DNA of 64,000 nucleotides. Source: Novosphingobium sp. (lineage in GTDB: Bacteria > Pseudomonadota > Alphaproteobacteria > Sphingomonadales > Sphingomonadaceae). Under the pieces are notes generated by a model that saw nothing but the letters and a program-made list of their open reading frames with translations, was not told the origin of the DNA and made no database searches. Below, in pieces: positions 27,240 through 37,659 of the stretch; the first letter of the stretch is position 1; every line of letters starts with the position of its first letter. The position numbers and the translations under genes were made by a program. The stretch lies in contig JAGIAR010000001.1 in the NCBI GenBank assembly GCA_017744735.1, positions 310,001 through 374,000 of the forward strand. Direction: 5' to 3'.

Positions 27240-28768
27240 CGCGGGCTTTCCAACTCGCCGGGCAGCAACAGCTGCGCATAGGCGCGGCGCAATTCGGCCT
27301 TCTGCACTTTTCCCATCACGTTGCGCGGCAATTCCGGGACCAGCACCACGCGCTTTGGATGCTTGTAACGGGCAAGCCGCCCGTCGAGACTGGCGACGAT
27401 TGCTTCCTCCGTCAGCCCGGAGGCGCCCGGCGCCGGCGTGACAACCGCCACCACGCCCTCGCCGAAATCGCGATGCGGGACGCCGATCACTGCGGTCTCG
27501 CCGACGCCCGGGAACTCGTCGATCAGCATTTCTATCTCTTTCGGATAAATGTTCAGCCCGCCCGAGATGATCAGATCTTTGGCACGCCCGACAAGCGTGA
27601 TCCGGCCTTCGCCATCCATCTCCGCCACGTCGCCGGTAACGAAGAATCCGTCTGACCGGAACTCCTGCGCGGTCTTTTCCGGGTTGCGCCAATAGCCCTT
27701 GAATACGTTCGGTCCGCGGACTTCCAGCACGCCCTTCTCGCCAGGTGCGACGGGCCGACCGCGATCGTCCGCGATCCGCACCTCGACCCCGGCCAGCGGA
27801 AAGCCGACCGTGCCCGCGATCCGGGCGCCGGCATAGGGGTTGGAGGCTATCATCCCCGCCTCCGTCATGCCGTAGCGCTCGAGAATTCGATGCCCCGTCT
27901 GCTCAGCGAAGCGCTCGTGGGTCTCCGCCAGCAGCGGCGCCGAGCCCGACGTGAACAGGCGCATCCCGGCGCAGGCCCGACGATCGAGCCCGGGCTGATC
28001 GAGCAGGCGAACATATTGGGTGGGCACGGCCATGAACACGCTGGCGCGCGGAAGGTCGGCGATCACCCGGGCGGGATCGAACCGCGGATGGAACAGGATT
28101 GTCGCGCCGGCAAGCAGCGCGCCGTGCAACGCCACGAACAGCCCATGCACATGGTAGATCGGCAGGGCGTGGATCAGCACGTCGTCGCGTTGCCAGCGCC
28201 ACAGCTCGTCCAGCGTCAGCGCGTTGGAAGCGAGGTTGTCATGGCTCAGCATCGCGCCTTTCGACCGGCCGGTGGTCCCTGAGGTGTAGAGAATGCAGGC
28301 GAGATCGTCGTCGTTCCGTGCGGCCGTGGCGCGCTCTTCCGCCGGACGAAGGCCCTGCATCAGCGAACCTTCCCCCCGCGGACCGAGAGTCAGCACGCGG
28401 CAGGTCGCATGCCCCGCCATCCGCTCCATTGCGGGGCCGTCTGCCGGATCGCAGACGATTACGCGCGGCTCGGCATCCTCGATGAAATAGCGCAATTCCT
28501 CCGCGGTGTAGGAGGTGTTCAGCGGCACATAGACCAACCCGGCCCGCAACGCCGCCAGATAGAGCAGCACCGCCTCGGCGGATTTCTCGACCTGGACCAC
28601 GATCCGGTCGCCCAACTGCGCCCCGTAACCGGTCAGGCGCTCCGCCAGGCTGGCAGTGGCCGGCTCGAGCGCGTCGTAGCGCAGACGGACTTGGCCGTCT
28701 TCGATCAGCAGGGGCTTGTTGCCCACTTCTTGCGCCACCGCGAAAAAACGCTCGACGATATTCGTCAC
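27236..28768 (-). CDS. matB: AMP-forming acyl-CoA synthetase, malonyl-CoA synthetase (MatB)-like
   Basis: A 510-residue adenylate-forming ligase that activates a carboxylic acid with ATP and CoA. Motifs: ILYTSGTTGRSKGAM (P-loop, about 160), HALPIYHVHGLF (about 205), ERYGMTEAGMIASNPY (about 300), TGDVAEMDGEGRI (about 390), GRAKDLIISGGLNIYPKEIE (about 408) and the catalytic Lys in PRNVMGKVQK near 488. The HVHGLF and GMTEAGM wording is that of the MatB malonate/methylmalonate group, so a short dicarboxylate such as malonate is the likeliest substrate, but other short acids are possible. It is the last gene of a seven-gene operon and overlaps the MFS gene (ATGA). Confidence 0.8.
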   Translation of the reverse strand: MTNIVERFFAVAQEVGNKPLLIEDGQVRLRYDALEPATASLAERLTGYGAQLGDRIVVQVEKSAEAVLLYLAALRAGLVYVPLNTSYTAEELRYFIEDAEPRVIVCDPADGPAMERMAGHATCRVLTLGPRGEGSLMQGLRPAEERATAARNDDDLACILYTSGTTGRSKGAMLSHDNLASNALTLDELWRWQRDDVLIHALPIYHVHGLFVALHGALLAGATILFHPRFDPARVIADLPRASVFMAVPTQYVRLLDQPGLDRRACAGMRLFTSGSAPLLAETHERFAEQTGHRILERYGMTEAGMIASNPYAGARIAGTVGFPLAGVEVRIADDRGRPVAPGEKGVLEVRGPNVFKGYWRNPEKTAQEFRSDGFFVTGDVAEMDGEGRITLVGRAKDLIISGGLNIYPKEIEMLIDEFPGVGETAVIGVPHRDFGEGVVAVVTPAPGASGLTEEAIVASLDGRLARYKHPKRVVLVPELPRNVMGKVQKAELRRAYAQLLLPGELESPR

Positions 28769-30182
28769 AGCACTTCTCCCTGCCCGGGTGCGGTCTTGTT
28801 AGGCCTCGGCGCCGTTACGGATGGGCCGCCCGGTTCCGGCGACCGGCCCGCGAGCGATGCCAGGCCCAGCGTGCACAATCCGACCAGGAGCGTGCAGGCC
28901 CCCAATAGCAGAAAGGCGCTGAGCGCGCCGCCGGCGTTCGCGACGAAGAAGGCGCCCAGGACCGGTCCGATGACGCCGCCGATCTTCGCGATCGCGCTGG
29001 CCCAGCCGCCGGCGTTGGCCCGGATCGAGCTTGGGTAGAAGGTCCCGATGATCGAGATCACCGACTGGTGTCCGCCGTATTTCAACACCAGCCCGGTGAA
29101 GATTGCCGGCACCAGCAGCGCCGGCCCAGGCGCGCCGATGCCCACCAGCAGAAATGTCGGCGCTGCCAGCAGCGGGAACAATGCAACCCAGCGCGGCCCC
29201 AACGCCTCGGTGAAGCGCATCAGCACCATGCTGACGATCGCGCCCGCCAGCCCGGCCAGCGAGCCGAGCAATGCGGCGCCGGCGCGAGTCAGCCCCAATT
29301 CCTCAAACAGGATGGGGCCCCAGAGCGCCCCGAGAAAGGCTGCGATCGAGCTGAAGAAATAGGCAGCCCAGATCATCGGGGTGATGAGCTTGAGCCGTCC
29401 GCGGAACAGATCGGCCGGCGTGAAGCCGCCGGTCGGGGGCGGCTCGTCGCCCAGCCGATAGGCCTGCCAGGCGGCCGGGTCGAACTGAGGATCGGCCCGC
29501 AGGAGCAGGGCTTCGATGCGTTCGGGCCGCGCGCCGCGGCTGGCGAGAAAGCGCGCGGATTCCGGCAGCAACCCGATCAGGACCAGCGACACCGCCAGCG
29601 TCGCGGTGCCGGCGATCAGGTAGATCCATTGCCAGCCCCAGGCCGGCGCGACGAGATTGGTGAGCGGTGCGGCGACCGTCCCGCCAAGGGTGAAGCCGAA
29701 CATGATCACCGAGACAACGGTCGCGCGCCGCGCACCCGGCATCGCCTCGATGTTGAGTGCCCACGCGACCGGGAGCAGTCCGCCTATCGCTAGCCCTCCG
29801 AGGAACCGTATCGCGAGCAGCTGTCCGAACGAGCCGGCGAACCCCATAGCGAGAGTGAACAGCCCGGCGAGCACCGCACAGACCAGGATCACCGGCCTGC
29901 GTCCGATCCGGTCGGCGGCATAGCTGCACACCAGCGCTCCCACGACCTGGCCGACGGTGGCGGAGGAAAACACCAGTCCGAGCTGCTGGCCGCTGAGGTG
30001 AAGATCGTCGCGAATATAAGGCGCGGCATAGGCGATAATGCCCAGATCAACGCCATCCAGGAAGGTCACCAGGCAACACAGGACGACAAGCAGGGCATGG
30101 AACCGCCCGAAGGGCAGCCGCCCGAGGAACTCGCCGACATCGAGAGTGCCGGTGCCGCTCGCGTCGCGATTGCCCGAGCCGT

Positions 30183-30186
<4 letters not shown>
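28765..30186 (-). CDS. MFS transporter, aromatic acid:H+ symporter (AAHS)-like
   Basis: A 473-residue 12-helix transporter. Helix 1 contains [13 protein letters not shown], matching the DGxD-type motif of AAHS carriers for hydroxybenzoate and similar acids, and the loop between helices 2 and 3 reads [11 protein letters not shown], the classic MFS signature. [11 protein letters not shown] near the middle is the usual PESxRWL motif. The ATG at 30186 overlaps the mmsA stop (ATGA), and its end overlaps the matB start, so it is embedded in the module-2 operon. It probably imports an aromatic or small organic acid used by the same pathway. Confidence 0.85.
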
Positions 30187-31688
<1,502 letters not shown>

Positions 31689-31711
31689 GATGATTCTTTG
31701 CTCGCGATGGA

Positions 31712-32188
31712 TCAGTGTGCGGACTGGCGTACCGCGATCCCGTTCACTTCGAAATGCGCGCCCCCCATTAGCCCCACGACCTCGACAAAACTGCGGGCCG
31801 GGAGCGGTCCCTTGAAATAGCCGGCATAGGCACTGCCGAAGCTGTCGAAGGACGAGAGGTCGGTCGCGAAGACCTGGACCCAGACCAGATCGTCCATCGT
31901 GAAGCCGGCCGCTTCGAGCGAGCGTTTCAGCGCCTCGAGTACCAGCCGGCTCTGCTCGGGCGCGGTGGCTCCCGGCCGGCCGGTCGCCGGGTCGATATCG
32001 AGCACACCGCCGAGATAGAGCGTGTCGCCGGCTAGCACGGAGGAGCTGAAGGGCGCGCGGTCGTCGGCCGGCACCCCGGCGGGCTTCGGCCCGACGGGCG
32101 GAAAATGCACCGTCTGGGCCCCCGCGGGAGCCCCCAACAGGTTCGCGAAGCAGGTCAGCCCCGCCGCAAGTCTGGTCGCCAGCCGCAT
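31712..32188 (-). CDS. Exported RidA/YjgF-family protein
   Basis: A 158-residue protein with a cleavable signal peptide (residues 1-24, ending AGA before Q) and a RidA domain: [20 protein letters not shown] near 48, [26 protein letters not shown] near 85-110 (not continuous quotation) and the C-terminal [11 protein letters not shown]. Cytosolic RidA hydrolyses reactive enamines/imines. The exported forms are common in operons for periplasmic oxidation but their substrates are poorly known. It starts 2 bases after the cytochrome c stop and is followed by mmsA. It may remove a reactive product of the periplasmic flavocytochrome. Confidence 0.85.
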   Translation of the reverse strand: MRLATRLAAGLTCFANLLGAPAGAQTVHFPPVGPKPAGVPADDRAPFSSSVLAGDTLYLGGVLDIDPATGRPGATAPEQSRLVLEALKRSLEAAGFTMDDLVWVQVFATDLSSFDSFGSAYAGYFKGPLPARSFVEVVGLMGGAHFEVNGIAVRQSAH

Positions 32189-32190
32189 CG

Positions 32191-32553
32191 TTATTTCCGG
32201 TTGCGCGCAAGATAGGCGGCGAGATCGCGCAACTCTGCGTCGCTTATCTCGGTCTTGCGGAACGGCGGCATGAGCGCGAAGCCGTGCCGGACGAATTGCA
32301 CCGTGACGGGCGGCGCGAGATCGGTCCGGTCCTCGAGCGCCGGGGGCAGCTTGCCGCCGTACTTGACCTGGAGCGATTGGGTCCCGGGATGTCCCGGGCC
32401 GCGGCCATGGCATGCCGTGCACCAGCGCGTGTAGACTGCCTGACCCCTTGCGGGATCGCCCTGCGGCGCCGGTCCGGGCTTCGCGGCATACAGCGTGCCG
32501 CAGCAGGCGAGCACAGCCGCCGCAGCCAGCACGAATGCGACGGGGCGGCTCAT
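32191..32553 (-). CDS. c-type cytochrome, likely electron-acceptor subunit of the adjacent flavoprotein
   Basis: A 120-residue periplasmic mono-haem cytochrome c: signal peptide (1-23), haem site CTACH at Cys45-Cys48-His49, and a likely axial Met in HGFALMPPF. Its size and its position immediately after a vanillyl-alcohol-oxidase-type flavoprotein (overlap of four bases, ATGA) match the cytochrome subunit of p-cresol methylhydroxylase or eugenol hydroxylase, in which electrons from the flavin pass to this haem. The pairing is the main evidence; the haem site is seen directly. Confidence 0.88.
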   Translation of the reverse strand: MSRPVAFVLAAAAVLACCGTLYAAKPGPAPQGDPARGQAVYTRWCTACHGRGPGHPGTQSLQVKYGGKLPPALEDRTDLAPPVTVQFVRHGFALMPPFRKTEISDAELRDLAAYLARNRK

Positions 32554-34199
32554 CGCGGCCCTCCCCGATTGCGTTGGGGCCAGATGCCATAGCGCCCCGG
32601 CGAGACGATCCCGTTCGGATCGAGCGCGTCCTTGACCGTCTCGTGGAACCGCAGCAGCGCATGATCGCCGAAGGAATAGGTGCTCATCACCGTGTCGTAA
32701 TAGGCGACCGGAGTGCGGTATTCGCCCCAGCCCCGGGTTGCGGATTCGGCGATCAGGCGGCGGAGCGCCTTGCGGTATTTCCGGTTGGTCTCGACGTCGT
32801 GGGTGGTCGGGAAGATGCAGATCAGCATCAACGCCCGCTCCCACACGCAGCCGGGCAGGTTGAACGGCGGCACCGGCAGGCCTTCCTCGGTGAAGATCCG
32901 GGCGAAGACCTTGTTCGCCTCGAAGATCGCCGCGCCGGTGCGCGGGATCACCGGCGAGAACGCCTGGTGGCCGACCATCGGCTCGGGCCGCAGATCGGTG
33001 CGGATGCCGAAGTTGAACACCGACAGGCTCGGGATGCCGAAGGTCGGCTTGTGGATCTTCTCGAGATCGGCATCGGACAGCGGGAAGCCGTAGAATTCGG
33101 GATCGCCGAAGCGCACCCCCTCGATCTCGCCGAACTGCTCCTTCGCAATCTCCCATTGCAGGCGGACCATGCGCTCAGGTCCGTAGAACTTGACCAGCGC
33201 GCTCCAGCAACTGCGCCCGGTCGATTTGACCCGCTCGGCGATCAGCGCCTTGGCCGCGTCGTCGCCCGTGTAGAACGCATCGTGCAGCGCCTGGTCGATC
33301 TGGGTCGCGCCGTTGGGATCGTTGTTCTGGGGGTCGGCCGGCACGCGCCGCTGCAGCAGCGGACTGCCGAAGCCGGGCATGCCGTTGACCACGCCCGAGT
33401 TCTCCAGCCGGGTGAGGATCCGCACCAGAGCGTGGAGATCGTCGTATTTGTCGGCATAGATGCGCCCGATCAGGCAGGCTTCGGGCTCGGGCATCATCCA
33501 GAAGCCCATCTTGGTGACGATGCCGAAGTTGGACTGCGAGAACAGGCCGTCGACCCAGGGGCCGAAGCCGGCCTTGTATTGCTGCCAGGTCTTGGCCCCG
33601 GGCATTGCCCCCATTCCGGTGCGGAGCAGCCCGCCGCTCGGCAGCACCACCTCCATCCCGCAATGCGCGTCGAAATGGTTGCGGAATGCCGCGCGGGTAT
33701 AGCCGCCGCCGCGATCGAGCGCATTGCCGATCGGGCTGCCCCAGCCGGGATCGGGACAGTCGAGCCACAGCTTGGCGCCTGTATCGCGCAGCGCGCGATA
33801 GAGATCGAAATAGCTCACCCCGGGCTCGACCAGCACCGAGGCATTGGCCTCGTCGATGTCGAGCACGCGGTCGAGCCGCTTGAGATCGAGCACCACGCTG
33901 CCCGATAGCGCGGGTGCCGAACCGCCATAACCGAGGTTCCTGCCGGTCGAGATCGGATAGAGCGGCACCCGGGTGTCATTGGCAATACGTACCGCCGCCT
34001 GGACCTCCCCGACGTCCGCCGGGGCAACCGCCGCCGAGGCCACGCGCTCTTCGGGTTCGCTCCACATCGGCGAATAGGCATCGCGATAGAGCGCTACGTC
34101 GTCGTCGGAAGTGAAGACCCAATCGGGCCCGACCGCGTTCCTGAAAGCCGCGATCGCGCGGTCGAACTCCGCCTGGCTGACATCGGGAGGCAGGACCAT
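32550..34199 (-). CDS. FAD-linked oxidase, p-cresol methylhydroxylase/eugenol hydroxylase-like flavoprotein subunit
   Basis: A 549-residue VAO-family flavoprotein. The FAD-binding domain spans about 1-240 (VPLYPISTGRNLGYGGSAP at about 80-98; LDCPDPGWGSPIGNALDRGGGYT near 150 in two parts) and the cap/substrate domain about 245-500, with the C-terminal DPNGIVSPGRYGIWP typical of PchF/VAO proteins. Members remove hydride from a 4-alkylphenol and add water to the quinone methide. No signal peptide is apparent although the cytochrome partner is exported; I cannot resolve the cellular location. ATG at 34199 directly follows the TAG of the Tat-signal gene. The exact phenolic substrate is unknown. 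Confidence 0.85.
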   Translation of the reverse strand: MVLPPDVSQAEFDRAIAAFRNAVGPDWVFTSDDDVALYRDAYSPMWSEPEERVASAAVAPADVGEVQAAVRIANDTRVPLYPISTGRNLGYGGSAPALSGSVVLDLKRLDRVLDIDEANASVLVEPGVSYFDLYRALRDTGAKLWLDCPDPGWGSPIGNALDRGGGYTRAAFRNHFDAHCGMEVVLPSGGLLRTGMGAMPGAKTWQQYKAGFGPWVDGLFSQSNFGIVTKMGFWMMPEPEACLIGRIYADKYDDLHALVRILTRLENSGVVNGMPGFGSPLLQRRVPADPQNNDPNGATQIDQALHDAFYTGDDAAKALIAERVKSTGRSCWSALVKFYGPERMVRLQWEIAKEQFGEIEGVRFGDPEFYGFPLSDADLEKIHKPTFGIPSLSVFNFGIRTDLRPEPMVGHQAFSPVIPRTGAAIFEANKVFARIFTEEGLPVPPFNLPGCVWERALMLICIFPTTHDVETNRKYRKALRRLIAESATRGWGEYRTPVAYYDTVMSTYSFGDHALLRFHETVKDALDPNGIVSPGRYGIWPQRNRGGPR

Positions 34200-34736
34200 C
34201 TAGTTTCCCCGGGGCTGGTGGTTGCCGGCAGGCTGGAGCAGCCAGGCCAGAGGCCGGTCGGCCGCCTCGCCCGCCGCGGGATTTGCGGCGCGAGGCCAGC
34301 CGCTTCGCGCGGACGCGGTCAGCAGCGCAGCCGCGACCTCCTCAGCGCCGGTTCCTACGAGCTGGCCGGAGCCGGGCAAGGGAGGACAAGACCGGAAGGT
34401 ACAAGCCAGCCCGTAGGATCTTGCAAGCCGTTCGAGGCAGAAGAACGCGCCGCCGTAGGTTACGCCTGCGACCGCTTGGGGATACCGGCGCCACAGCGGC
34501 TCGATCCGGTCGAGCCACGGCATCCCGATATCGCCCGAATAGCTTATTGCCGCGCTGCCCAGCCGCTCGGCGGCCGGCCCAACCTCCGGCGCGATCGTGC
34601 GGTCGACGAGGAAAAGCGGCGGGACTGCCCGCGCGGCGGACGGGGCCGCAGCGGCGATGCCCGCCGGGGCGAGCCCCAGTCCCAGAGCGGCCAGTCCGCT
34701 CCCTCCCCCGATCAGCACATCCCTTCGGCTCGCCAT
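34200..34736 (-). CDS. Unknown protein with twin-arginine signal, first gene of the module-2 operon
   Basis: I do not recognise this 178-residue protein. The N-terminus SRRDVLIGGGSGLAALGL is a good Tat signal, followed by an Ala-rich stretch, so it is probably exported folded. The mature part has no cofactor motif that I can see; it contains two Cys (near AFFCLERL and LACTFRSC). It ends with a polar tail. The ATG at 34736 is preceded by GAGGGGA at a good distance. Its TAG abuts the flavoprotein ATG with no gap, so it is almost certainly functionally tied to the flavocytochrome, for instance as an assembly or co-export factor for the signal-less flavoprotein (inference). Confidence 0.75.
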   Translation of the reverse strand: MASRRDVLIGGGSGLAALGLGLAPAGIAAAAPSAARAVPPLFLVDRTIAPEVGPAAERLGSAAISYSGDIGMPWLDRIEPLWRRYPQAVAGVTYGGAFFCLERLARSYGLACTFRSCPPLPGSGQLVGTGAEEVAAALLTASARSGWPRAANPAAGEAADRPLAWLLQPAGNHQPRGN

Positions 34737-34820
34737 CTCAACTCCCCTCGGTCCCGCGTTGCAGGATCCTCTCGCCGCCCTCTGTCGGCTGCGGCTCATG
34801 CTTGTCCACGGCGGTCCTTC

Positions 34821-34848
34821 TCATGGCTTCCATGAGACCGCTTCATGT
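34821..34848 (+). promoter_or_regulatory. Triple-CATG element, copy 1 (upstream of the flavocytochrome operon)
   Basis: TCATG at 34821, CATGAG at 34831 and TTCATGT ending at 34848: three CATG cores whose starts are 9 and 13 bases apart. Copy 2 at 40272-40299 has the same cores, spacing and most flanking bases; copy 3 at 35862-35889 has them on the other strand. It lies in the 134-base gap between the LysR stop and the Tat-signal gene start, about 85 bases before that start, an ideal place for a LysR-type operator. Confidence 0.65.
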
Positions 34849-34870
34849 CGGTGGCAGACGGCACATCCCA

Positions 34871-35833
34871 TCAGTAAAGCGCCACCGGCGCCGGAACGAT
34901 CTGGTTGTTCTCGCTCCGGAAGATCGCGCGGACCACGCCGCGCAGCCAGACGTTGAAATTGTCCGCGTGGTAGCGGCGGTGCCAGAACTGGAACACCGGT
35001 ACGCTCGGGAAACGGAACTCGGTCTCGACCCGCCGGATCAGCCCACCGCTCGCCGGATCGTCGATCAGCGCGGACGGCACGACCGAGATCATGTCGGGAT
35101 TGGACGCGAGCAGTGACGGGATCGCCATGGTATGCGGCGTCACGATCGTCTCGCGCCGGGCGAAGCCGGTGCGCAGCAACAGCGCATCGATCGGCAGTTT
35201 GTCGGGCCGGACCGGGCGAACCACCACGTGGTCCAGCGCGGCGAAAGTGTCGGTCGAAAGCGGTTCGTCCAATTGCGCATGCTTGCTCGCCGCAACCGCA
35301 TAATCCGCATCGAACAGACGTTGCTGGAGGATCTCGCCGGAGAAGGTCGCCGGCCCCGAAATGGCGAGATCGACCCAGCCTTCCTCCAACCCGCGGACCA
35401 GGGCCTCGCCGGAGACCGGAGCGACCTTGATCCGGCAGTTTGGCGCCGCGGTGCGGATCACCGCTGCCAGCGAGGGCAGCGTCACCAACTCCCCGTAGTC
35501 GTGCAGGAACAGCGTGATCTCGCGATTGGCGTCGGCGGGATCGAACTCGGTCTTCATCAGTATCGAATTGCGCAGGATCTCGATCATCTCGTTGACCGAA
35601 CGACCGACATCCTCCGCCCGGCTGGTCGGCACCACGCCCTTGCCGCTGCGCACGAACAGCGGATCGCCGAAGAATTCGCGCAGCCGCTTGAGCGCGTGGC
35701 TGACCGCGCTTTGCGTCATCCCGAGATGGTCGGCCGCCTGGGTGATGCTGCCGAAACGCAGCACCGCGTCGAACAGAACCAGCAGGTTGAGATCGAGCCG
35801 CCGCAGGATCTCGTGGGATTCACCGCGCAGCAT
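34871..35833 (-). CDS. LysR-family transcriptional regulator (LysR1)
   Basis: A 320-residue regulator: N-terminal helix-turn-helix (DLNLLVLFDAVLRFGSITQAA, about 12-32; MTQSAVSHALKRLREFFGDPLFVRS split, about 38-62) and the C-terminal co-inducer domain in the NodD/NahR-like style (REITLFLHDYGEL, near 115). I chose the ATG at 35833, preceded by GGAG seven bases upstream, because it gives a normal length and leaves the triple-CATG copy 3 in non-coding DNA. An ATG at 35887 with AGGGGG upstream is the main alternative (338 residues). Divergent from the SnoaL-like gene and directly upstream of the flavocytochrome operon, so it likely controls both. Confidence 0.85.
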   Translation of the reverse strand: MLRGESHEILRRLDLNLLVLFDAVLRFGSITQAADHLGMTQSAVSHALKRLREFFGDPLFVRSGKGVVPTSRAEDVGRSVNEMIEILRNSILMKTEFDPADANREITLFLHDYGELVTLPSLAAVIRTAAPNCRIKVAPVSGEALVRGLEEGWVDLAISGPATFSGEILQQRLFDADYAVAASKHAQLDEPLSTDTFAALDHVVVRPVRPDKLPIDALLLRTGFARRETIVTPHTMAIPSLLASNPDMISVVPSALIDDPASGGLIRRVETEFRFPSVPVFQFWHRRYHADNFNVWLRGVVRAIFRSENNQIVPAPVALY

Positions 35834-35861
35834 GGCAAAGCTCCGCGTCTGTCCGGCAGCG

Positions 35862-35889
35862 CCATGAGCTTCGCTCATGGCGATCATGA
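35862..35889 (-). promoter_or_regulatory. Triple-CATG element, copy 3 (LysR1/SnoaL-like intergenic region)
   Basis: CATG cores start at 35863, 35876 and 35885 on the plus strand, that is 13 then 9 bases apart, the mirror of copies 1 and 2. Read on the minus strand it gives TCATG, N5, CATGAG, N7, TCATG. It also contains the perfect inverted repeat CCATGAGC-TTC-GCTCATGG. It lies about 30 bases before the preferred LysR1 start, consistent with autoregulation. Confidence 0.6.
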
Positions 35890-35966
35890 ACCGTGCCCCC
35901 TTCAGTTCCGGCAGCGAGTGGCGAAAATCCGCGCGGCCTTTTCGAAGCCCCAACGAAGGATGGGAA

Positions 35967-36662
35967 ATGTCTGAAATCGAAGAATTGATGCGCAAGAACG
36001 CCGAACTGGAGAACCGGTTGGGCATGCTGGAGGACCTGAACGCGATCCGCCGGATCCAGTTCTCCTACGGCTATTACATCGACTATTGCCACTACGAGGA
36101 CGTGCTCAACCTCTTCGCCGAGGACGCCGAAGTCGTGTTCCTTTCGGGCGTCTACAAGGGACACGCCGGTATCCGACGGCTCTATTGCGACTGGATCCAG
36201 CAGCTTTTCAACCAAGGCCGCGAAGGCGCCGACGACGGCTTCCTGTTCGACCATATCCAGATGCAGGACGTGATCACCGTCGCCGACGATCGCCAGAGCG
36301 CGAAAGGGCGGTTCCGCGGCGTGCTGCTGGGCGGATCCCACGACATCCGCGAATACCGCCCGCAGGGCATCTCGCAGCAGTTCATGGAATCGGGCATCTA
36401 CGAGAACGATTATGTCCGGGTCGACGGCGTATGGAAGATCAAGCGGCTCGATTACGTGCTGCAGTGGCAGGCCGATTACGACACCGGCTGGGCGCATACC
36501 GACGCGCATCTCCAGCCCGCGCAGGTGCTGTATCCAGAAGATCCGCTGGGGCCGGATTATTTCACCGGCGAAAGCCGCCGGACCTGGCCCTATCGGCAGG
36601 ACATGCCGGTCCATTACGCGCATCCGGTGATCGCCAAGACGATCGCCAGGCTCGACGGCTGA
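35967..36662 (+). CDS. SnoaL-like/NTF2-fold protein
   Basis: A 231-residue cytoplasmic protein of the SnoaL-like domain group (scytalone-dehydratase/ring-hydroxylating beta-subunit fold). Residues 1-25 form a charged helix, and the domain begins at LEDLNAIRRIQFSYGYYIDY, the usual opening of this fold, then FAEDAEVVF, RGVLLGG and VWKIKRLDYVLQW. Members include isomerases, dehydratases and non-catalytic proteins, so the reaction is not assigned. The ATG at 35967 comes right after GGGAA. It is divergent from LysR1 and convergent with the TauD gene, and by position is a likely LysR1 target. Confidence 0.75.
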   Translation: MSEIEELMRKNAELENRLGMLEDLNAIRRIQFSYGYYIDYCHYEDVLNLFAEDAEVVFLSGVYKGHAGIRRLYCDWIQQLFNQGREGADDGFLFDHIQMQDVITVADDRQSAKGRFRGVLLGGSHDIREYRPQGISQQFMESGIYENDYVRVDGVWKIKRLDYVLQWQADYDTGWAHTDAHLQPAQVLYPEDPLGPDYFTGESRRTWPYRQDMPVHYAHPVIAKTIARLDG

Positions 36663-36670
36663 GGCCGGCG

Positions 36671-36712
36671 GATGCCGCGGGGCGGGAGTATCCGCTTCCG
36701 TCCCACGGCATC
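36671..36712. terminator. Possible hairpin between convergent SnoaL-like and tauD-like genes
   Basis: GATGCCG at 36671-36677 pairs with CGGCATC at 36706-36712, with GGGA/TCCC extending the stem inside. There is no T-run on either side, so if it terminates transcription it is not a standard intrinsic terminator. Position between two convergent stops is the main support. Confidence 0.3.
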
Positions 36713-36720
36713 GCCCCCGT

Positions 36721-37611
36721 TCAACCCAGAGCCTCGGCCGAAACTTCGGGGCCGTATTCATTAACCGTGGTTCGCCGGACATCGCGCTTGTAATCGTCGG
36801 TCTCGAGCGGGGTCGCGCGGTGCAGCGTGCAGCGGTTGTCCCAGATCAGCAGGTCGCCCTGGCGCCATTTGTGCACGTAGATGAACTTCTCCTGCGTCGC
36901 GAAATCGTAGAGCTCGCCAAGGAAGCGCAAGGCATCCTCCTCCGGCCAGCCGACGATCCCGGTCGCATGCGCGCCGACATAGAGCGCCTTGCGCCCATAG
37001 GGCAGCGTGCGCACCAACGGCTGGATCACCGGCGGCATCGCCCGGCGCATCTCCTCGGTCACGCCGTCTGCTCCGGCAAGCTCGCGCCCGCGCCAGAAAT
37101 CGTGGATCACGCTCAGGCTTTCGGCCTGCTGGCGCAGCGCCGGCGAAAGCTCGTCGAACACCGCGCGGGTATCGATGAAATGGGTATCGCCGCCCACCGG
37201 CGGGATGATGTGGCCGAGCAGCAGCGACCATTTGGTCGGCAGGGTATGAAACGAGCTGTCGGTGTGAAACCGTTCGGTAGCCTTGCCGTACTTCCGGCGC
37301 TCATCGTCGCGCGGGATGATTTCGCCATGCTCGTCGAGGTTCGAGATGTCGAACAGCTCCGGCGCGATCCTGCTCGCGACGTTGCCGGCAAAGCGCGCCA
37401 TCCCCGGAGGCAGCTCCAGCGGGCCGAAGGCCCGGCTGAAACGGATATGGTCCTGATCCGAGATCCGGCAGTCGCGGATCACGGTGACCGCATAGGTCGC
37501 CATGGTGCGTTCGACGGTCTCGATCAGGTCGCGTCCGGGCGGAACCGTCAAATCGGCGCCGATGATCTCGGCGCCGAAGATCGGGTGGACCGGGCGTACT
37601 GTGAGTTCCAC
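36721..37611 (-). CDS. TauD/TfdA-family Fe(II)/2-oxoglutarate dioxygenase
   Basis: A 296-residue dioxygenase that hydroxylates its substrate while decarboxylating 2-oxoglutarate. The iron ligands are visible: His116 and Asp118 in FHTDSSFH, and His264 in TLHRATP; an Arg of DVRRTT about 11 residues later is placed to bind 2-oxoglutarate. Length is typical of the TauD/TfdA group, whose substrates include taurine, 2,4-D and alkyl sulfates; the substrate here is unknown. I chose the GTG at 37611, five bases after GGAGAG, rather than an upstream GTG at 37647 without a ribosome site. It follows the TonB receptor by 48 bases and is probably co-transcribed with it. Confidence 0.87.
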   Translation of the reverse strand: MELTVRPVHPIFGAEIIGADLTVPPGRDLIETVERTMATYAVTVIRDCRISDQDHIRFSRAFGPLELPPGMARFAGNVASRIAPELFDISNLDEHGEIIPRDDERRKYGKATERFHTDSSFHTLPTKWSLLLGHIIPPVGGDTHFIDTRAVFDELSPALRQQAESLSVIHDFWRGRELAGADGVTEEMRRAMPPVIQPLVRTLPYGRKALYVGAHATGIVGWPEEDALRFLGELYDFATQEKFIYVHKWRQGDLLIWDNRCTLHRATPLETDDYKRDVRRTTVNEYGPEVSAEALG

Positions 37612-37659
37612 GTATTCTCTCCAACCTGTCGGAGGGGCGCCAGGCACCCCTCCCCCTAT

